Assembly: GCF_007714205.1 (NCBI RefSeq)
Contig: NZ_VMQU01000010.1
Span: forward strand, 1 to 64,000
Source of the DNA: Mycobacterium helveticum
GTDB taxonomy: Bacteria > Actinomycetota > Actinomycetes > Mycobacteriales > Mycobacteriaceae
DNA: 64,000 nucleotides
Direction of reading: 5' to 3'
In this document: in pieces, positions 36,455 through 47,794 of the stretch
Layout of the letters: each line of letters starts with the position of its first letter
Position numbering within the stretch: the stretch's first letter is position 1
The notes under the pieces: model-generated
What the model was told of the DNA's origin: nothing
The model's input: the letters and a program-made list of their open reading frames with translations, nothing else
Database searches by the model: none
Position numbers and translations under genes: made by a program

Positions 36455-36510
36455 GAACCGCACCGCGCCGCTCGGAGCCGGCGGCGCGGCTGCCGGCGGA
36501 GTCGATCGCG

Positions 36511-36777
36511 GCGCCAGAGGAGTGTTTGGAGCGGTGTCGTCCGTCGGCGGCGGCCGAGTCGGGTGCACTGGTGGAGCGGATTTGTGCGGCCACCCGGGTC
36601 GAGAATTGGGCCGCGGCCGCGCAGTTGGTAGCGATCGGGGAGTTGTTCGCCTATCGGCTCGCCCGCTGTTCGCAGGACGAGGACCGGGCGATCGACACGA
36701 TGGCGGCGGTGGCCGCCGAGGTGGGATGCACCGGGCCCGCCCCACCCGAAGACGAGGACGACCCACCACCGTTCTGA
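36511..36777 (+). pseudogene. Remnant of a 13E12-family (DUF222/HNH) protein with internal deletion
   Basis: The frame carries the characteristic N-terminal segment of 13E12 repeat-family proteins (RICAATRVENWAAAAQLVAI, then GELFAYRL and IDTMAAVAAEV) and then jumps directly to a Pro-rich acidic end (PPEDEDDPPPF) like the C-terminus of the same family. The middle, including the HNH nuclease part, is absent although the reading frame is preserved. No convincing start codon or ribosome-binding site is seen. It fills most of the 400-base gap between the acyl-CoA synthetase and TetR-fusion genes. Confidence 0.65.
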
Positions 36778-36797
36778 GCGGGTACGAGACTGCGCGC

Positions 36798-36809
36798 GGT
36801 AACCTCATT
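36798..36809. promoter_or_regulatory. Candidate operator upstream of the TetR-thioesterase gene
   Basis: GGTAACCTCATT lies 45 bases upstream of the TetR-fusion start. Eleven of its twelve bases recur at 37921-37932 upstream of the amidohydrolase gene, where the motif is part of a perfect inverted repeat. Suggests autoregulation; inference. Confidence 0.45.
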
Positions 36810-36854
36810 CTCGAAACGCAGGCACCTGCGCAGCGGAAGGGGACGAAGTAGCAC

Positions 36855-37892
36855 ATGACCCGCTCCGGCGACGACGCCGACGTCGCGCGCGGCGACCGCT
36901 TCATCAAGACGGCCGTGGCGATACTGGGCGAAACGGGACGCACGGACTTCACCGTGCAGGAGGTCGTCACCCGCTCGAAAACCTCACTACGGGCCTTTTA
37001 CCAGCATTTCAGCAGCAAGGACGAACTTCTGCTCGCGCTGTTCGAGCGGACCATCGCGCAGTCGGTGCTGTCGTGGCGTGCCGAGACCGCCGCACTGGAC
37101 AGCACCGCCGCGCTGAAACTCGTCCTCGACCGCATCAGCCGGCAGCCGGAGTCGACCACCCAGGACAGCCTCAACCGGGCGCTGACCCTCTACAACCAGC
37201 ATCTGGCCGAGACGCGCCCGCGCGAATACGCCCGTGTGCTGTCCCCCCTGCATCAGCTGATCCGCGACATCGTGGGGCAGGGCATCACCGAGGGAGTGTT
37301 CCACCCGGGACTCGACGTCGGGGCCGCGGCCGCGATCGTGATGCAGACCGTGATGGGTGCGCAGCGGTTGCATTGGCTGGGCGCCGAATTGAACGGAACG
37401 CCGATCGACGCGGGCCAGCTGTACGACTTCTGCAGCCGGGCCCTGGGCATCCGGGACGCCGACGACGCGCCCGCCGCACCGTCGCTGCGCGAGTTGTTCG
37501 CGCAGGTCGGCATGCGGCCCGGCACCCGCGACGGCGAGTTCGCGATGACGATGCCGGTCAGCCCCCAGGTGGTCAACACCTCCGGGGCCCTGCAGGGCGG
37601 CCTGATCGCCACGCTGGTGGACGTGGCGGGCGGGCAGTTCGGCCTGGACTATCTGCGGCCGGGCACCACGATGACCACCGCCGACCTGTTCGTCCGCTAT
37701 CTGCGGCCGATCCGCAGCGGCTCGGCCGTGGCGGTGCCGCGCATGTTGCGGACCGGCCGGCGGGCGATGGTCATGCAGGTCGACATCTACGGCGACGGCC
37801 GAGACGATGGAGACGAGCTCGCCGCGACGGCGACCGTGAACTTCGCGATCATCAACGGCGCGACACCGACGGTGGGCCCGCCGGAGACATAA
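36855..37892 (+). CDS. TetR-family regulator fused to a PaaI-type hotdog thioesterase domain
   Basis: 345 residues. The N-terminal 200 residues are a TetR regulator: helix-turn-helix around residues 25-60 (TDFTVQEVVTRSKTSLRAFY, YQHFSSKDELLLALF) and an all-helical ligand domain. From about residue 210 a second domain begins (FAMTMPVSPQVVNTSGALQG), continuing with GLIATLVDVAGGQFGLDYL, TTADLFVRYLRPIRSG and a C-terminal strand, the pattern of PaaI/4HBT hotdog thioesterases. The frame is continuous with no internal start region that would split it. A fused acyl-CoA-binding domain could make it sense or hydrolyse a CoA thioester. It is followed by an amidohydrolase gene with a related operator candidate. 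Confidence 0.85.
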   Translation: MTRSGDDADVARGDRFIKTAVAILGETGRTDFTVQEVVTRSKTSLRAFYQHFSSKDELLLALFERTIAQSVLSWRAETAALDSTAALKLVLDRISRQPESTTQDSLNRALTLYNQHLAETRPREYARVLSPLHQLIRDIVGQGITEGVFHPGLDVGAAAAIVMQTVMGAQRLHWLGAELNGTPIDAGQLYDFCSRALGIRDADDAPAAPSLRELFAQVGMRPGTRDGEFAMTMPVSPQVVNTSGALQGGLIATLVDVAGGQFGLDYLRPGTTMTTADLFVRYLRPIRSGSAVAVPRMLRTGRRAMVMQVDIYGDGRDDGDELAATATVNFAIINGATPTVGPPET

Positions 37893-37920
37893 ATCCCGGT
37901 ACACCCGATTTCGCAAAGGT

Positions 37921-37935
37921 GGTAACGTCATTACC
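37921..37935. promoter_or_regulatory. Perfect inverted repeat upstream of the amidohydrolase gene
   Basis: GGTAA and TTACC (37921-37925 and 37931-37935) flank CGTCA, 46 bases before the amidohydrolase ATG. The first twelve bases match a sequence at 36798-36809 ahead of the TetR-fusion gene in 11 of 12 positions. Candidate binding site of that regulator. Confidence 0.5.
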
Positions 37936-37981
37936 GCACGATGAGAATCACGATGAGAATCCAGCCCTCAAGGAGATCGCC

Positions 37982-39190
37982 ATGCCGTCTCGCGAGCTTC
38001 CCTTCCCCGTGTTCGACGCGGACAACCACATGTACGAACCGCAGGAGGCGCTGACCAAGTTCCTTCCGGAGAAGCGCAAGAACGTCATCGACTACGTGCA
38101 GGTTCGCGGTCGCACCAAGATCGTGGTGCGCGGCCACATCAGCGACTACATCCCCAACCCGACGTTCGAGGTGGTGGCGCGCCCCGGCGCGCAGGAGGAG
38201 TACTTTCGCAACGGCAGCGGCGGCAAGAGCTACCGCGAGATCCTGGGCGAGCCGATGAAGGCCATCCCCGCCTTCCGCGAGCCGGCCGCGCGTCTGGAGA
38301 TGATGGACGAGCTCGGCCTCGACTTCGCCCTGATGTTCCCCACGCTGGCCAGCCTCGTCGAGGAGCGGATGAAGGACGACCCGGAGATGACCCACGACGT
38401 CATCCACGCGCTCAACGAGTGGATGTACGAGCAGTGGTCGTTCAACTACTCCGACCGCATCTTCGCCACCCCGGTGATCACGCTGCCGATCGTCGAGCGC
38501 GCACTCGAGGAACTCGAGTGGTGCCTGGAGCGCGGCGCCCGCACCGTCCTGGTCCGCCCGGCACCGGTGCCCGGTTACCGCGGCAGCCGCTCGTTCGGCC
38601 TCGCGGAGTTCGACCCGTTCTGGCAGGCCTGCGTGCGCGCCGAGATCCCGGTCTCGATGCACGCCTCGGACAGCGGCTATTCCGAGTTGCTCAACATCTG
38701 GGAGCCCGGCGACGAATTCCTGCCGTTCAAGCCGACCGCGTTCCGCAGCCTGGCCATGGGCCACCGGCCCATCGAGGACGCGTTCGGCGCGCTGATCTGC
38801 CACGGCGCGCTGTCCCGCAACCCCGACCTGCGGATCCTGTCGATCGAGAACGGCGCCGACTGGGTCCCGAACCTGTTCAGGGGGCTCAAGAGCGTCTACA
38901 AGAAGATGCCGCAGGCATTCAGCGAGGACCCGATCGACACCTTCAAGCGCTGCGTGTACGTCAGCCCGTTCTGGGAGGACCGGTTCACCGAGATCGTCAA
39001 CATGGTGGGCACCGACCGGGTGGTCTTCGGCTCCGACTGGCCGCACCCCGAAGGCCTGAAGGACCCGATCTCCTTCGTCGACGAGCTCAAGGATTTCGGC
39101 CGGGAGGACGTCGAGAAGATCATGGGCGGCAACCTGATGAAGCTGATGAAGGTTTCGGCGCCCGCCTCCAAGAATCCGGTGTCCGCCTGA
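37982..39190 (+). CDS. Amidohydrolase-2 family metal-dependent hydrolase
   Basis: 402 residues. The N-terminal metal motif is DADNHMYE, with a central His in SMHASDSGY and a C-terminal Asp motif FGSDWPHPEGL; this is the amidohydrolase-related (ACMSD/TIM-barrel) family. Such enzymes act as decarboxylases or hydrolases on cyclic carboxylic acids and are frequent in mycobacterial lipid and sterol loci. AAGGAG lies six bases before the ATG. It lies 89 bases downstream of the TetR-fusion gene with its own inverted-repeat promoter element. Confidence 0.9.
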   Translation: MPSRELPFPVFDADNHMYEPQEALTKFLPEKRKNVIDYVQVRGRTKIVVRGHISDYIPNPTFEVVARPGAQEEYFRNGSGGKSYREILGEPMKAIPAFREPAARLEMMDELGLDFALMFPTLASLVEERMKDDPEMTHDVIHALNEWMYEQWSFNYSDRIFATPVITLPIVERALEELEWCLERGARTVLVRPAPVPGYRGSRSFGLAEFDPFWQACVRAEIPVSMHASDSGYSELLNIWEPGDEFLPFKPTAFRSLAMGHRPIEDAFGALICHGALSRNPDLRILSIENGADWVPNLFRGLKSVYKKMPQAFSEDPIDTFKRCVYVSPFWEDRFTEIVNMVGTDRVVFGSDWPHPEGLKDPISFVDELKDFGREDVEKIMGGNLMKLMKVSAPASKNPVSA

Positions 39191-39201
39191 CCGGCGCCGC
39201 C

Positions 39202-39723
39202 TTACGGGGCCGGTGCGTTTCGCCCCGTTTCGCCCGCGGGTCTGGCGGCGGCGCGCAGCCAGACCACGCCCCTGGACTCCCACAGCGCCAGGCTGATGTC
39301 CGCGGGGCTTTGGTGACCGTGTTCACGCAGGATCGCGTCGAGGTCGGACCGCGTGATCCTGCAGCGTCTCAGATTCTCGAGTTGCGGTTGGCCGTCGCGG
39401 ATCAGCACCCGCACCGGCGGGTCGACGAGGCGGCGTATCCGGGGGACGAAGCGCAGGCGCGCCACGACGTCGTGTGCGGCGATCAACGTCAGCAAGGCGG
39501 CGGCCCCGGTGATCCAGGACGTGCCGGCGGCGGTAGCGGTGCGGCCGATGACGGCCCCCACCGCGACGCCGGTGATCCAGTCGAACGGCGTCAACTCGGA
39601 GATGGTGCGGCGCAGGGTGAGCCGGAAAGCCGCTGCGGCCGTGGCGAACAACGCGGCCGCCTTCACGGCGGCGTACAGCGCGGGTCGCCACCCGTCGTAC
39701 AGCTCGAGCAGTAGACCGCTCAT
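39202..39723 (-). CDS. DUF421 (YetF-like) membrane protein
   Basis: 173 residues. Two to three membrane segments lie in the first 90 residues (AAVKAAALFATAAAAFRL, WITGVAVGAVIGRTA, and ITGAAALLTLIAAHDV), followed by a cytoplasmic DUF421 domain (PVRVLIRDGQPQLENLRRCR). Function is unknown; YetF-type proteins occur in many bacteria. It converges with the amidohydrolase gene (11-base gap). Confidence 0.75.
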   Translation of the reverse strand: MSGLLLELYDGWRPALYAAVKAAALFATAAAAFRLTLRRTISELTPFDWITGVAVGAVIGRTATAAGTSWITGAAALLTLIAAHDVVARLRFVPRIRRLVDPPVRVLIRDGQPQLENLRRCRITRSDLDAILREHGHQSPADISLALWESRGVVWLRAAARPAGETGRNAPAP

Positions 39724-39738
39724 CGCAGCACCCGCCGG

Positions 39739-40022
39739 TCAGGGGGCCAGGGGCCGGCAGCGGGCGATGGGCGTGCCGTAAAGGCGGTACGGCTCGCCGG
39801 TGTCGACCTCCGGGGCGGCCCTCTCCTGGAACAGGATGACGATGTCCGAGCCGCCGAACTGGAAGTAGCCGGTTTTGCAGACCCACGTGCATGCAGACCG
39901 TCCCGGCGTTCCGGCCAGTCAAGCGCCCCGAAAAGGTCGGGGTTCAAATCGGCTTCGGCCAGGCCCTCTTCCTTTGCGAGAACGCCTCGCAAAGCTTTGA
40001 TGATCGCCTCCTGCTGGCTCAC
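39739..40022 (-). pseudogene. Phosphatidylserine decarboxylase-like gene with its middle deleted
   Basis: A GTG at 40022 opens a helical N-terminal segment (QQEAIIKALRGVLAKEEG), which after about 40 codons loses its frame. In the shifted frame the C-terminus of a phosphatidylserine decarboxylase-family protein appears (TGYFQFGGSDIVILFQ, then the YGTPIARC end) up to the stop at 39739. About 300 residues that should lie between are missing, including the catalytic and cleavage site region, so it cannot be functional. The end-gene identity is from recognised family motifs; the N-terminal match is less certain. Confidence 0.6.
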
Positions 40023-40079
40023 TGTGGGCCGCTCCTCGTGTGTGCACGTCGCGCAAAATGACATTCAGCAGGGCGGTTA

Positions 40080-40094
40080 CCCGCAAAAAGCGGG
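40080..40094. terminator. Short perfect hairpin
   Basis: CCCGC and GCGGG enclose AAAAA in the region between the broken decarboxylase gene and the amidase gene. It lacks a T-run, so terminator function is only possible; it could also be a regulatory hairpin upstream of the amidase. Confidence 0.3.
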
Positions 40095-40210
40095 CAGTTA
40101 ATCGTGCGCCTTGCGGGATTGCGGCCGGCGGAGACGGGTACTCGTAGACGGATGAGAACTCACGCCGGATCGATTCGCCTGTCCCCGCCCGCCCTCGCGG
40201 AGGTGCGCCG

Positions 40211-41155
40211 ATGATCACCCTCACCGCTGCCGCGCCGGAGTCGCTGACGCGTACGACGCCGTCGCAACGCCCGCCACTGCGGATCGCACTGGTGCAGCAT
40301 CGCTGGCGCGCCGACCACGCCGAACTCACCCGCGTCCTCGGCGACGGGATCGCGCGGGCCGCCGCCGGCGGCGCGCGCGTGGTGTTCCTGCCCGAGTTGA
40401 CCCTGATCCGGTACCCGGGCGACCTGGTCCCGCCAGCCCCCCCGGTCAGCGCCGCCGAAGATCTGCTGGGCGGGCCGACATTCGCGTTCGCCGCCGAATG
40501 CGCGCGCGCGAACGAGGTTTTCGTGCAGGCCTCGCTCTACGAGAAGGCGGCAAACGAAGACGGCCAGGACGACGGACTGGGTTACAACACAGCCATTTTG
40601 GTGTCGCCGGCCGGTGACCTCGTCGCGCGGGTCCGCAAAATGCACATCCCCGATTCCGAGTGTTACCGCGAAGCCGCGTACTTTCGGCCCGGCCCCGCCG
40701 ACGGGGACCCGTATCCGGTGCTGACCCCGCAGGGGCTCGACGCCCGTATCGGCCTGCCGACGTGCTGGGACGAATGGTTTCCGGAAGTGGCCCGGACCTA
40801 TTCGCTGCACGGCGCCGAAATGGTGGTCTACCCCAGCGCCATCGGCTCGGAACCGGCCTTCCCCGACTTCAACAGCGAACCGCTGTGGCAGCACGTCATC
40901 GTCGGCAACGGCATCGCCAACGGCTTGTTCATGATCGTGGCGAACCGCACCGGCGACGAGGGCAAGCTGACGTTCTATGGCTCGTCGTTCATCTCCGACC
41001 CGTACGGCCGCGTGTTGGCGCAGGCGCCGCGGGACGAGGAGGCGATTCTGATCGCCGACCTGGACCTCGACCAGCGCCGGGACTGGCTGGACGCGTTCCC
41101 GTTTCTTCGCACCCGCCGTCCCGACAGCTACGGTGCGCTCGTCGACCGGAAGTAG
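40211..41155 (+). CDS. Carbon-nitrogen hydrolase (nitrilase superfamily, AguB-like)
   Basis: 314 residues. The Glu-Lys-Cys triad motifs are visible: Glu in FLPELT, Lys in RKMHIPD, and Cys in PTCWDEWFPE. The TCWDEWFPE form is typical of N-carbamoylputrescine amidase and close relatives, which release ammonia and CO2 from carbamoyl amines in polyamine synthesis. No agmatine deiminase gene is adjacent, so the actual substrate is uncertain. An N-terminal extension of about 20 residues precedes the fold. Confidence 0.85.
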   Translation: MITLTAAAPESLTRTTPSQRPPLRIALVQHRWRADHAELTRVLGDGIARAAAGGARVVFLPELTLIRYPGDLVPPAPPVSAAEDLLGGPTFAFAAECARANEVFVQASLYEKAANEDGQDDGLGYNTAILVSPAGDLVARVRKMHIPDSECYREAAYFRPGPADGDPYPVLTPQGLDARIGLPTCWDEWFPEVARTYSLHGAEMVVYPSAIGSEPAFPDFNSEPLWQHVIVGNGIANGLFMIVANRTGDEGKLTFYGSSFISDPYGRVLAQAPRDEEAILIADLDLDQRRDWLDAFPFLRTRRPDSYGALVDRK

Positions 41156-41331
41156 CCGCCCAACGCCCCACCCCTGCACGAATCACGTTGCGCGCCTGAG
41201 GATAACGAGCGACGTAGGCGGGGCGGTCCGGCAATCGGCCGAATGCATTCGCAGCAAAGCCGATTGGGCGCTGCCGTACCGTTCCCGGCCGGCCGTTACC
41301 GATCTGTGCCCCGGCCGCCCCGTAGCAGTTG

Positions 41332-41350
41332 ATAGTGTGATTGTCACTAT
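41332..41350. promoter_or_regulatory. Inverted repeat upstream of the SpoIIE-type regulator gene
   Basis: ATAGTG and CACTAT are separated by seven bases in an A/T-rich patch about 77 bases before the ATG at 41427. The 271-base intergenic region holds nothing else that stands out. Confidence 0.4.
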
Positions 41351-41393
41351 TTAACGGATACGTCGACACATTCGGCCTGGCGAGCCCGCGTGA

Positions 41394-44646
<3,253 letters not shown>

Positions 44647-44650
<4 letters not shown>

Positions 44651-45798
44651 TGGGCGGCGCCGCCGGTCTTGGCGCCCGCGTGCCACGCATACACGAGCTG
44701 ATTGTGTTCCTCGGGCGTCCCGAACATGCAGCGATACAACGTAACTCGCCGAAGGTACAGGTGCAGGTCGTGTTCCCAGGTCACGCCGATGCCGCCGTGC
44801 ATCTGCACGCACGCCTGAACGATCTGGCCGGCCATCTCACCGACGTAGGACTTGGCGACGCTTGCCGACAGCCCCGCTGCCGGTGCCCCGGCGGCGACGT
44901 CGGCGACCGCCGCGGCCGTGGTGGCCCGGCACGCTTCCAGCCACAGCTTCATGTCGGCGAATTTGTGTTTCAGCGCCTGGTAGGACGCCAGCGGGCGGCC
45001 GAACGTGTGCCGATCCAGCGCCCACTGGACGGTGAAGTCGAAAACCGTCTGCAGGACGCCGACCACCTCTGCGCACTGCAGGACCTGGGCGATCTGGCTC
45101 TGCCGGCCGATCAGCGCGGCGCTCTCGTCCGCGGTGCCGACGGTCGCCGATCCCGCGACGACGACACCGTCGAAATGCACTCGCGCGTAGTGCTTGACCA
45201 GGTCCACCGACTGTTGGGGCTCGATGCGGACCCCCGGCGCGTCCGTCGGGACCAGGAACTGGCGGATGCCGTCGCCGCACCGCGCCACCACCAGCAGCAG
45301 GGCGCTCTGGGCGCCGGCCTCGACACGGTCCTTGGTGCCGTCGATGCGGTAGCCCGAGCCGGTTTCGGTGGCCTTCACCGAAGGTTGCAGTGGCGACCAC
45401 CCGCGGCCGGGCTCGGCAACCGCCCACGACGCCACCAGTTCCCCGGACATCAGCGAGTCGATCGTGGCGGCGTGCGTGTGGCGCTCGGCGCACCCGGCGA
45501 GACCGGCCAGCACGACGCTGACCGGATACAGCGGCCCGGGCGCCACCGTCTTGCCGAGTTGCTCGGCGACCACGGCCAGATCCGCGAGGCCGCTGTCCGA
45601 GACGCTGCCGCCGCCCAGATCCTCGGGAACCAGCAAGCTCGTCCAGCCGAGTTCTGCGGCGCGCCGCCACCAGGACGCGTCGAAGGACGCCCCCGCGGCA
45701 TGCAGTTCACGGACGCGACTCAGCGGCGCTTCTTTGTGCAGAAAGGCTTGGGTCGTGGAGGTGAAGAGTATCTTTTCGGGAGAGTCGACAGCGGTCAT
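44647..45798 (-). CDS. Acyl-CoA dehydrogenase (FadE), partner subunit
   Basis: 383 residues of ACAD type with a divergent N-terminal half; the C-terminal half (DRHTFGRPLASYQALKHKFAD and CVQMHGGIGVTWEHDLHLYLRR) is well conserved. First gene of a two-gene minus-strand operon inserted between the SpoIIE-type regulator and the Mce-associated genes. The ATG at 45798 has AAGGAAGG upstream at a long spacing (about 13 bases). Confidence 0.88.
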
Positions 45799-46002
45799 GA
45801 TGCCGGCAGGACCTTCCTTGGCAATTGATGGGGCAACCGATCGCCGCCGCACACGATGCAGAGGAGAAACGTTGGGTGGGTGGTGGTCATCCGCCTACTC
45901 GGTCCTCGTCGGAGTTCGCTGGCGACTCGATGTTAGCAATGGGCAATACAGTAAGAGATACCGGAGTTCAGTCGATAATGATGGTGACGAGCGGCAGGCG
46001 CG

Positions 46003-46884
46003 ATGACTGAGGCGGACGAACCGTTCGAGGCCTCTGCCGCGTCGGAGGCCATGGCGCAGGCCACGTCGAGGGCCGAGGCGATGGCCCTGGCCGAAGAGGC
46101 CGAAGCCGAAGCAGCCGAAGCCGAGGCGATGGCCGCCGCGGCGCGCGCCCGCGCCCGCGCCGCCCGGTTGCGCCGCGAGGCGATGACTCTGGCCGAGGCT
46201 GCCGAGGACTACGGTGACGCGGCCGCCGCGGCCGCCGACGCGGATTACGACGACGAGGACTACGAGACGGCCGACGAGGACTACGACGAGGAGTACGACG
46301 AGGAGTACGAGGAGGAGTACGAGGAGGCCGTCGCCGAGGGTCAAGGTGAGGCGGCACCGCCACCGGCAACCCGGCTGGACGGATGGCGGCGTCGGTTGCC
46401 GTCGTCGACCGCGACTGCCAAAGTGGCCGCGGTCCTTCTCATCATCGGCTTCGCCGCGTTCAGCACCTACGCGGTGCTTCATCATCGCGACACCGTCCGC
46501 TACCAGCAGCGTCAGGCCGCGTTCATCGCCGGAGCCAAACAGGGCGTGACCAACATGATCTCCCTCGACTACACGAAGGCTCAGGCTGACGTCCAACGTG
46601 TAATCGACAGCTCCACAGGAGAATTCAAGGACGATTTCAAGAACCGGGCCAAAGATTTCATCGCGGTGGTCGAACAGTCCAAGGCCGTGACCGATGGAAC
46701 CATCAACGGGGCCGCCGTCGAGTCCATGAAAGGGGGTTCGGCGGTGGTGCTGGTGTCGGCGACCTCGCGGGTCACCAATTCCCCACCGGGAAAGGACCAA
46801 CCACCACGAATGTGGCGGCTCAGGGTGACCATTGCCGACGTCGGCGGGCAGTACAAGATGTCGAAAGTTGAGTACGTACCGTGA
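46003..46884 (+). CDS. Mce-associated-like membrane protein with acidic coiled region (Rv1363c-like)
   Basis: 293 residues. Residues 8-66 are Ala/Glu/Arg-rich and likely coiled-coil; residues 69-110 are extremely acidic with repeating [16 protein letters not shown]; a transmembrane helix follows (141-160) and then a Mce-associated-type outer domain. Mce-associated proteins are linked to lipid-transport complexes, but this pair is away from any mce operon in the window. It overlaps the next gene by GTGA. By memory the pair resembles Rv1363c and Rv1362c, which in M. tuberculosis follow the Rv1364c regulator. Confidence 0.8.
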   Translation: MTEADEPFEASAASEAMAQATSRAEAMALAEEAEAEAAEAEAMAAAARARARAARLRREAMTLAEAAEDYGDAAAAAADADYDDEDYETADEDYDEEYDEEYEEEYEEAVAEGQGEAAPPPATRLDGWRRRLPSSTATAKVAAVLLIIGFAAFSTYAVLHHRDTVRYQQRQAAFIAGAKQGVTNMISLDYTKAQADVQRVIDSSTGEFKDDFKNRAKDFIAVVEQSKAVTDGTINGAAVESMKGGSAVVLVSATSRVTNSPPGKDQPPRMWRLRVTIADVGGQYKMSKVEYVP

Positions 46885-47525
46885 CCGACCATCTGCACGA
46901 ACTCTCCGCTGATGCCGAGAGCGATTCGCCTGGAACAGACTTCGACGATCCGGACGGCGACCCGTTCGGCGACGACGCGGCAGGGGTTGACTCCACCGCC
47001 CCGGCCAGACGACCGCGACTGGCCCGGACGCGCGCGGTGCTCGACTCGAAAGCCCTTTCCGTGGTCCTGGTTGTGCTGCTGGTGGTCTCGGGCGGCGTGG
47101 CGACATGGCTGTACTTCAAGCAGTTCCGGCCCGATCAGCAGACCGATCCCGACGTCGCCCGCGCCGTCGCCGGTACGGCGTCCGACGGGACCGTCGCGTT
47201 GCTGTCCTATTCATCGGACACCCTCGACCAGGACTTCGCCACCGCCAGGTCGTACCTGGGCGGGGACTTCCTTTCGTATTACAACGATTTCACCAAGCAG
47301 ATCGTGACTCCCGCGGCCAAACAGAAGTCGCTGAAAACCACGGCCCACGTGACCGGCGCCGCGGTGTCGGAGCTGCAGCCGTATTCGGCCGTCGTCCTGG
47401 TCTTCGTCGATCAAACCACCAAGATCAAGGACAACCCGCAACCGTCGCTGGCGCTCAGCAGCGCGATAGTGCACATGAGCCGGATCAACGGTAAGTGGCT
47501 GATCACCAAGTTCACCCCAGTCTAA
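46881..47525 (+). CDS. Mce-associated-like membrane protein (Rv1362c-like)
   Basis: 214 residues. An acidic N-terminal tail (1-45), one transmembrane segment (about 59-78) and a C-terminal domain with the typical [27 protein letters not shown] pattern of Mce-associated proteins. GTG start overlaps the upstream stop, so the two proteins are co-translated and probably act together. Confidence 0.82.
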   Translation: MTDHLHELSADAESDSPGTDFDDPDGDPFGDDAAGVDSTAPARRPRLARTRAVLDSKALSVVLVVLLVVSGGVATWLYFKQFRPDQQTDPDVARAVAGTASDGTVALLSYSSDTLDQDFATARSYLGGDFLSYYNDFTKQIVTPAAKQKSLKTTAHVTGAAVSELQPYSAVVLVFVDQTTKIKDNPQPSLALSSAIVHMSRINGKWLITKFTPV

Positions 47526-47743
47526 GAGTTCGCCGTCACATCGCGAACACGCGTCGCAGCGTGCAAGGCCCGGTACTCTCGGGAGACGACCCAGTCCGAA
47601 AGTTGCTGCGACAAACTCTAATTCAGAGTGCACGAAGGCATGTAGCGGCCGGTTGACATAGCCGATGGCCTCGTCTCGGCACGAAACCGGCACTACCAAT
47701 ACGGAGCGCGTCCGGGCGGCGACGCCGACCCGAGGAGTTTGTT

Positions 47744-47763
47744 GCTATCTATACTATGATAGC
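47744..47763. promoter_or_regulatory. Inverted repeat in the P450 promoter
   Basis: GCTATC and GATAGC, perfect six-base arms around an 8-base A/T spacer, lie 32 bases upstream of the P450 ATG at 47795. It is related to the A/T elements at 29071-29081 and 30694-30704 (shared GCTATC/GATAGC). Candidate repressor site. Confidence 0.5.
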
Positions 47764-47794
47764 GATATTCCACTCGAGTCAGGGAGAAGCGCCG

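Noticed and set aside
34496..36970. 824-codon minus-strand frame across the fadE/fadD region
   Set aside because: Spans several overlapping plus-strand genes with complete enzyme motifs and has no recognisable domain of its own.
47526..47743. Possible small gene in the gap before the P450 at 47795
   Set aside because: Short frames on both strands are antisense extensions of neighbouring genes with no ribosome-binding site or conserved pattern; only promoter-like A/T sequence near 47744-47763 is supported.
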